This document shows positions 6,792-11,147 of a DNA stretch of 11,147 bases, piece after piece. The notes under the pieces were generated by a model. That model did not search any database. It had not been told where the DNA came from and saw nothing but the letters and a program-made list of their open reading frames with translations. This DNA comes from Lachnospiraceae bacterium UBA3863 (lineage in GTDB: Bacteria; Bacillota; Clostridia; Lachnospirales; Lachnospiraceae). The stretch covers positions 1-11,147 of the forward strand of contig DGGX01000213.1 in assembly GCA_002392385.1 (NCBI GenBank), read 5' to 3'. How positions within the stretch are numbered: the stretch's first letter is position 1; every line of letters begins with the position of its first letter. Made by a program: the position numbers and the translations under genes.

Positions 6792-8258
6792 ATGGCACTT
6801 AGCAGGAAAGAACGGGAGAAACTCGAAGAACTCCGCAAACGCGGGATCAAGGCCGGCAACTACATGAAGGACATGTACGGCGATCTCTTCGGCGGCAGGA
6901 AGCCGGAGGGGGACAGCGGCCTGACATTCGGAGACGGGACGGACAGCCGGACAGAAGCCGGGAGTACGTCTCAGCCTTCCGCGGGCAGGACGGCCGGACG
7001 GTCCGGAGACAGCACCGCCGCGGGCAGCTCCCTTGACACCTTCCGGGATCCCCTTCTGCAGGCCCAGAAAGCCCTGGATGAGGCCAGGAAGCTTTTCGGC
7101 GATCTGCCGGATCTGGACAAGCTGCAGAGTGAGATGCCCCAGCTGCCCACAGAGAAGGATCTTGTGGAGATCGATCCTTCCCTGATGGGAGACTTCGGCC
7201 TTCCCGCGGCCCAGGGAGCCAAGGCGGACACGCCGGCTCTTCCCACGGCGACAGCGGGCAGCGGACCGGCCCCGGAGCCCCAGCCGGAAACGCCCAAAGA
7301 GCCCGAGAGAGATCCCATGGAGGAGCTGGACGAGCTGATCGGCCTCACCAAGATCAAAAAGGACGTCCGCGAGCTGGCGGATTTTGCCAAGATCCAGAAG
7401 CTCCGCAGGGACCAGGGAATGAAATCCGTCCCCGTCTCCCTCCACCTGGTATTCACGGGCAATCCCGGGACCGGCAAGACCACGGTCGCCAGGATCCTCG
7501 GCAAGCTCTACAAGAAGATCGGCATCCTCTCCAAGGGACAGCTCATCGAGGTGGACAGGTCCGGCCTTGTGGCGGGCTATGTGGGCCAGACGGCCCTCAA
7601 GACCCAGGACCAGATCCAGAAGGCCATGGGCGGCATTCTCTTCATCGACGAGGCTTATGCCCTGGCCCAGAAGGACGACGCCTTCGGACAGGAGGCCATT
7701 GATACGGTCCTCAAGGCCATGGAGGATCACAGGGACGACCTGATCGTGATCGTGGCGGGCTACACCCGCCCCATGGAGAAATTCATCGAGAGCAATCCCG
7801 GCCTCAAGTCCCGTTTCAACAAGTACATTGAGTTCCCGGACTATACCGTGGACGAGCTGGAGCAGATCTTCCTGCTCAACTGCCGCAAATACGAGTATGA
7901 GCTGGACGAGAATGTGCAGAAACAGGTAAGGGCCATGATCGTCATGCGCAGGCTGGAGCGGCTGGAGAATTTTGCCAACGCCAGAGAGGTCCGCAACCTC
8001 TTCGAGGATATCGTGACCAACCAGGCCCGCAGAATTGCCGCCATGGAGTCGCCCACCCCCGAGGATATCCGCCTGATCAAGCTGGAAGACCTCATCGAGG
8101 AGGACGAGACAGAAGAGGGGCAGGAAGCGGAGCAGAAGGAAGCAGACAAGCAGAAAGAAAAGAAGGAAACAGAGGGCGCCGCAGCGCCTGAAACAGAGGC
8201 GGCGGCAGACAGTCAGACAGAGGAACAGAGCGGGACGGAAACGGAGCCCGTATGCTGA
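6792..8258 (+). CDS. AAA+ ATPase of the CbbX/SpoVK family with long linker and charged tail
   Basis: This 488-aa protein has a single AAA+ core at about 175-435. Core motifs: ELIGLTKIKKDV entry helix (181-192), Walker A GNPGTGKT (223-230), a pore-loop region around LVAGYVGQT (259-267), Walker B ILFIDEA (282-288), sensor region VAGYT (321-325), arginine finger in NPGLKSRF (Arg341) and sensor-2 helix NAREVRN (395-401). These match CbbX (Rubisco activase), SpoVK and mycobacterial EccA. The first 35 residues are a basic helix; about 40-175 are low-complexity Gly/Ser/Pro linker with one amphipathic patch (about 85-113). The last 50 residues are an Asp/Glu/Lys/Gln-rich tail. Lack of Rubisco here argues against CbbX; a role as a remodelling chaperone is inferred, with unknown client. 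The next gene starts inside its last codons. Confidence 0.88.
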   Translation: MALSRKEREKLEELRKRGIKAGNYMKDMYGDLFGGRKPEGDSGLTFGDGTDSRTEAGSTSQPSAGRTAGRSGDSTAAGSSLDTFRDPLLQAQKALDEARKLFGDLPDLDKLQSEMPQLPTEKDLVEIDPSLMGDFGLPAAQGAKADTPALPTATAGSGPAPEPQPETPKEPERDPMEELDELIGLTKIKKDVRELADFAKIQKLRRDQGMKSVPVSLHLVFTGNPGTGKTTVARILGKLYKKIGILSKGQLIEVDRSGLVAGYVGQTALKTQDQIQKAMGGILFIDEAYALAQKDDAFGQEAIDTVLKAMEDHRDDLIVIVAGYTRPMEKFIESNPGLKSRFNKYIEFPDYTVDELEQIFLLNCRKYEYELDENVQKQVRAMIVMRRLERLENFANAREVRNLFEDIVTNQARRIAAMESPTPEDIRLIKLEDLIEEDETEEGQEAEQKEADKQKEKKETEGAAAPETEAAADSQTEEQSGTETEPVC

Positions 8259-9277
8259 CCGCCCTGCGGCAGTTCTTCTGTATCGCGGCGATGGCGGCCG
8301 GCCTGTGCACACAGGCTGTACAGCCCCTGCAGCCTGAGATGTCTGTGACAGCCATTGATTACGGACAGGCCCCCTACCCCGGCGACGCGATCCTGATCTC
8401 GTCCGCCGGCAGGCACCTGCTCATGGACACCGGACTGCCGGATGACCTGGAGAACTACGACAACTGCAGCACGATCCGCTGGCTCAAGGACCAGGGCATC
8501 GATACGCTGGACCTCTACCTGTCCCATTACCACGATGACCACTATATGCTGCTCTGCACCATCATGGAGGATCCCTATTTTCACGTAGAGCACCTCTATC
8601 TGCCCTACGCCGACATGCTCCTGCAGTATTCCGACCCGGCCTATCAGTGGGAGACCTGGTATCCGGCCCTGACTAAAAATCTCAGCCTGTCCGGCAGCTG
8701 GGGAGAGAACGCGCAGACGGCCATCCTGCAGACGGCCGAGCAGAAGGGCATCCCCGTGATCACCTTCACCCAGGGCGACCAGTTCAGGGTGGGATGGGCA
8801 CAGGTGGACATCATCTGGCAGGACACCAGTGTGTATCCGGAGGGCGAGAACGCCACGGACGCCATCAACCTGGCTTCCGCCGTCGCCATGGTGCGGGGCG
8901 GAGGCATCCGCTATCTCACCGGCGGCGACATGTATGTGAAGAATGAGCAGGATATGCTGGCTGCCGGTATCGATGTAAGGGCGGAGATATTCAAGCTGAG
9001 CCATCACGGCGGCGAGACCAGCAACTGCGAGGAGTTCCTGCAGGCAGTCGCGCCCCGGTACGCCATCCTTACGGACTACCCCCACAGGACCCTGGCCAGC
9101 GACAAGTCCATCCGGGCCGTGGAGGCAGTGCAGGCGACCGGCGCCATCGTGATGAGCCCCCGCCGGCACGGGACCTTCACCTATGAATGTCAGGGCGGCA
9201 CCATCACCGTTACGGGCGGTGAGCGCAATAAAGAGGAGTGGGATATCTCTACGGACAGTTCCGGGAGTGAACCATAA
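8252..9277 (+). CDS. Exported metallo-beta-lactamase-fold hydrolase, similar to the ComEC C-terminal domain
   Basis: This is a 341-aa protein with a short basic start and hydrophobic stretch (about 7-22), read as a signal peptide or anchor; the AGLC near residue 16-19 is not a proper lipobox. The MBL domain begins at about residue 30 with GDAILI and LLMDTG, then the metal-binding SHYHDDH (91-97), NLASAVAMV (206-214), TGGDM (223-227) and LSHHGG (249-254). This order resembles the soluble MBL domain of ComEC/Rec2 and stand-alone relatives, which act on nucleic acids or phosphodiesters, but the substrate is not known. ATG at 8252 overlaps the AAA+ stop by 7 bp (ATGCTGA), with ACGGAG upstream, pointing to translational coupling. 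thrH begins 33 bp downstream. Confidence 0.85.
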   Translation: MLTALRQFFCIAAMAAGLCTQAVQPLQPEMSVTAIDYGQAPYPGDAILISSAGRHLLMDTGLPDDLENYDNCSTIRWLKDQGIDTLDLYLSHYHDDHYMLLCTIMEDPYFHVEHLYLPYADMLLQYSDPAYQWETWYPALTKNLSLSGSWGENAQTAILQTAEQKGIPVITFTQGDQFRVGWAQVDIIWQDTSVYPEGENATDAINLASAVAMVRGGGIRYLTGGDMYVKNEQDMLAAGIDVRAEIFKLSHHGGETSNCEEFLQAVAPRYAILTDYPHRTLASDKSIRAVEAVQATGAIVMSPRRHGTFTYECQGGTITVTGGERNKEEWDISTDSSGSEP

Positions 9278-9310
9278 AAAAGACAGAAAGAAAGAGGAAT
9301 ACAAAACGTT

Positions 9311-9919
9311 ATGTATATCACCTGTTTAGACCTGGAAGGTGTCCTGGTACCCGAGATCTGGATCGCGTTCTCTGAGGTGAGCGGCATTCCCGAGCTCCGA
9401 AGGACCACCAGAGACGAGCCCGACTATGACAAGCTGATGAAATGGCGTCTGGGCATCCTGAAGGAGCACGGCCTCGGCCTGAAGGAGATCCGGGAAGTGA
9501 TCAGTCAGATCGAGCCCCTGCCCGGAGCGCGGGAATTCCTGGACAGCCTGCGCGCGGAGGGTCAGGCGGTCATTATCAGCGATACCTTCACCCAGTTCGC
9601 CGGCCCCCTCATGGAGAAGCTGGGATGGCCGACGATCTTCTGCAACGAGTTGGAGGTGGCGGAGAGCGGGGAGATCACCGGCTTCCGTATGCGCATACAG
9701 CAGAGCAAGCTCAACACCGTGCGGGCCCTGCAGTCCATCGGCTACGACACCATCGCGGCCGGAGACAGCTACAATGACCTGGACATGATCCTGGCCAGCA
9801 AGGCCGGTTTTCTCTTCCGCACGACGGACAAGATCCGGGCGGATTACCCGCAGCTGCCCGCCTTTGAGGAGTATGACGAGCTCCTGGAGGCGATCCGGAA
9901 GGTACAGGGTATACACTGA
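9311..9919 (+). CDS. thrH: Bifunctional phosphoserine phosphatase / homoserine phosphotransferase ThrH
   Basis: This is a 202-aa HAD-superfamily enzyme, the usual ThrH length. It hydrolyses phosphoserine and can move the phosphate to homoserine, linking serine and threonine synthesis. The N-terminus CLDLEGVLVPEIWIAF is characteristic: nucleophile Asp7, and Glu9 in place of the usual second Asp of HAD enzymes. Motif II is SDT (90-92), the motif III Lys is Lys133 in QQSKLN, and motif IV is GDSYNDLDM (151-159). The ribosome binding site AGAGGAA is somewhat far from the ATG (about 12 nt). The gene closes the operon that starts with the nitroreductase and is followed 8 bp later by a strong terminator. 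No other amino-acid genes are nearby, so its grouping here looks opportunistic. Confidence 0.94.
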   Translation: MYITCLDLEGVLVPEIWIAFSEVSGIPELRRTTRDEPDYDKLMKWRLGILKEHGLGLKEIREVISQIEPLPGAREFLDSLRAEGQAVIISDTFTQFAGPLMEKLGWPTIFCNELEVAESGEITGFRMRIQQSKLNTVRALQSIGYDTIAAGDSYNDLDMILASKAGFLFRTTDKIRADYPQLPAFEEYDELLEAIRKVQGIH

Positions 9920-9926
9920 TATCAGA

Positions 9927-9968
9927 ACAGGGAGACAGATCCGCGGATGCGGCTGTCTCCCTGTTTTT
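9927..9968 (+). terminator. Intrinsic terminator after thrH
   Basis: A perfect 12-bp stem, 9927-9938 (ACAGGGAGACAG) with 9953-9964, encloses a 14-nt loop and runs into TTTTT (9964-9968). It ends the nitroreductase-thrH operon and insulates the glycerol locus. Confidence 0.93.
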
Positions 9969-10084
9969 GAGGATTTTTGCAAGAAAAGGATGCCTGTTTA
10001 GTTAATAATACTCATTCTTTTGCATGCTCACGGGGCACACATGGTAAATATGTCTTGAGAATGCAATTATTTGCGGTTATTGTC

Positions 10085-10113
10085 TTGCATTTTGTACAAT
10101 ATGGTGTTACGAT
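10085..10113 (+). promoter_or_regulatory. Promoter of glpP, with an overlapping second promoter
   Basis: TTGCAT (10085-10090), 17-nt spacer and TACGAT (10108-10113) form a good sigma-A-type promoter, with a start near 10120. A second overlapping pair, TTGCGG (10071-10076), 18 nt and TACAAT (10095-10100), is nearly as good. The surrounding 9970-10125 stretch is AT-rich compared with the rest of the window. No clear catabolite-repression (cre) palindrome was found. Confidence 0.6.
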
Positions 10114-10119
10114 AGAGAC

Positions 10120-10234
10120 AACTTAAGAAAACGTGCCTGGAGAGAAGAGAGGACGGCGACAATGGGGGATGGTCTTTATTGTTGTGTGTCACTTTTTTTT
10201 GTGCGAGGGCACGTCTGGAGATGGAAGAGGGTAT
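10120..10234 (+). other. Structured 5' leader of glpP
   Basis: From the inferred start to the glpP ATG there are about 115 nt. ACGTGCC (10131-10137) pairs with GGCACGT (10208-10214), closing a 70-nt domain. Inside it, 10157-10163 pairs with 10178-10184 (7 bp with one G-U), and an 8-T run lies at 10193-10200. The parts resemble a leader attenuator, but the T-run is 8 nt away from the stem, so it is not a textbook terminator. It could be a site of GlpP autoregulation. Confidence 0.35.
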
Positions 10235-10807
10235 ATGGGGACAGCTTTTACCGAGTTGATCGAGGCATCGCCGATCATTGCTGCCGTCAAGGATGAAGAA
10301 GGGTTGAAAGCGTGTCTGGAGACAGACGTTGACGTGGTGTTCATACTCTACGGAGATGTGTGTTCCATTCATGATATCGTGGCCAGGGTGCGGGAAGCCG
10401 GCAAGCTCGCCATGGTCCACATCGACCTGATCTTAGGATTGTCAGGGAAGGACGCTTCTCTGGATTATCTGAAGAACATCGTCCGCGCCGACGGCGTGAT
10501 CACGACCAAGCACAACCTCATCGCCCATGCCAGGGAGATCGGTCTGTATACGGTGCTGCGGTACTTCCTGCTGGACAGCATGGCGCTGCTCAGCATAGAG
10601 AAGCAGCAGAAGAGCGGAGCTCTTCCCGATGTGATTGAGATCCTCCCCGGCATCGTCGCACCGCGTGTGATCCGGACGATCGTCAGAAAGAGCAGGACTC
10701 CGGTGATCTGCGGCGGCCTCATACAGAACAGGGAAGATGTTATGCATGCCCTGGACAGTGGGGCGGCGGCCATTTCCACCACCAGCAGGGACGTCTGGCT
10801 CATGTGA
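10235..10807 (+). CDS. glpP: Glycerol-3-phosphate-responsive antiterminator GlpP
   Basis: This is a 190-aa cytoplasmic RNA-binding regulator, typical family length. In Bacillus subtilis GlpP binds glycerol-3-phosphate and acts on leader mRNA of glp genes to prevent termination and stabilise the transcript. The fold is a TIM-barrel-like alpha/beta protein, and the conserved blocks are visible: SPIIAAVKD (12-20), VVFILYGD (34-41), VHIDLILGL (61-69), DGVITTKHNLI (86-96), EILPGIVAP (135-143), VICGGLI (157-163) and ISTTSRDVW (180-188). ATG at 10235 is chosen because GGAAGAGG lies just upstream and MGTAFTELIEASPII starts as family members do; an in-frame GTG at 10133 would add 34 unlikely residues that cover the leader. 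glpK follows 179 bp downstream. Confidence 0.93.
   Translation: MGTAFTELIEASPIIAAVKDEEGLKACLETDVDVVFILYGDVCSIHDIVARVREAGKLAMVHIDLILGLSGKDASLDYLKNIVRADGVITTKHNLIAHAREIGLYTVLRYFLLDSMALLSIEKQQKSGALPDVIEILPGIVAPRVIRTIVRKSRTPVICGGLIQNREDVMHALDSGAAAISTTSRDVWLM

Positions 10808-11147
<340 letters not shown>

Noticed and set aside
8252..8310. Lipoprotein signal in the MBL protein
   Set aside because: The Cys after AGL does not fit the lipobox consensus, which needs a small residue before the Cys.
6228..8312. 694-aa open frame on the minus strand
   Set aside because: It lies antisense to the clearly conserved nitroreductase and AAA+ genes. Long antisense frames are expected in GC-rich DNA, and no family motif was seen.
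8213..9304. 363-aa open frame on the minus strand
   Set aside because: It is antisense to the MBL gene, whose catalytic motifs are intact; no supporting motif or convincing ribosome binding site.

Overview
The window looks like chromosomal DNA of a GC-rich member of the Clostridia, probably Lachnospiraceae. That placement is inference. It rests on a GlpP antiterminator next to glycerol kinase, a SpoVK/CbbX-type AAA+ protein, a fused Ni/Co ECF transporter, strong AGGAGG ribosome binding sites and the general protein style. No rRNA, tRNA, CRISPR array or transposase gene was found.

Layout. (1) 3-2633, +: the 3' part of a large membrane-anchored protein whose start lies before the window. It has a Pro/Gln-rich repeat linker, a basic stretch, one membrane helix and a long extracytoplasmic part. 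The frame is open from the first bases, so the apparent GTG start at 729 is not real. (2) 2634-2934: a non-coding element of about 300 bp with roughly 50-bp imperfect terminal inverted repeats and several internal hairpins (MITE-like). (3) 3036-5686, +: a three-gene Ni/Co uptake operon made of a CbiM-PDGLE fusion, CbiQ and CbiO. It converges on (4) 5723-6094, -, a CsoR/RcnR-family metal sensor with a His-rich N-terminus and the His-Cys-His-Cys ligand set of the nickel sensor InrS. (5) 6243-9919, +: a probable four-gene operon of nitroreductase, AAA+ ATPase, exported ComEC-like metallo-beta-lactamase-fold protein and ThrH, closed by a strong intrinsic terminator. (6) 10085-11147, +: a glycerol locus with a promoter, a structured leader, glpP, a hairpin-rich spacer and the first 53 codons of glpK.

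How the parts may work together. The CsoR-like protein is the obvious candidate to match Ni/Co uptake to internal metal level. GlpP presumably senses glycerol-3-phosphate and controls the downstream glp genes through leader RNA, and the spacer before glpK is the natural place to look for its target. The AAA+ and MBL genes overlap by 7 bp and are probably co-translated, but their joint function is unknown. The most unusual items are the inverted-repeat element, whose right end carries an outward TATAAT just ahead of the metal transporter operon, the three nested repeat systems in the first protein, and the structured RNA candidates around glpP. Most of the rest is recognisable housekeeping or accessory metabolism.
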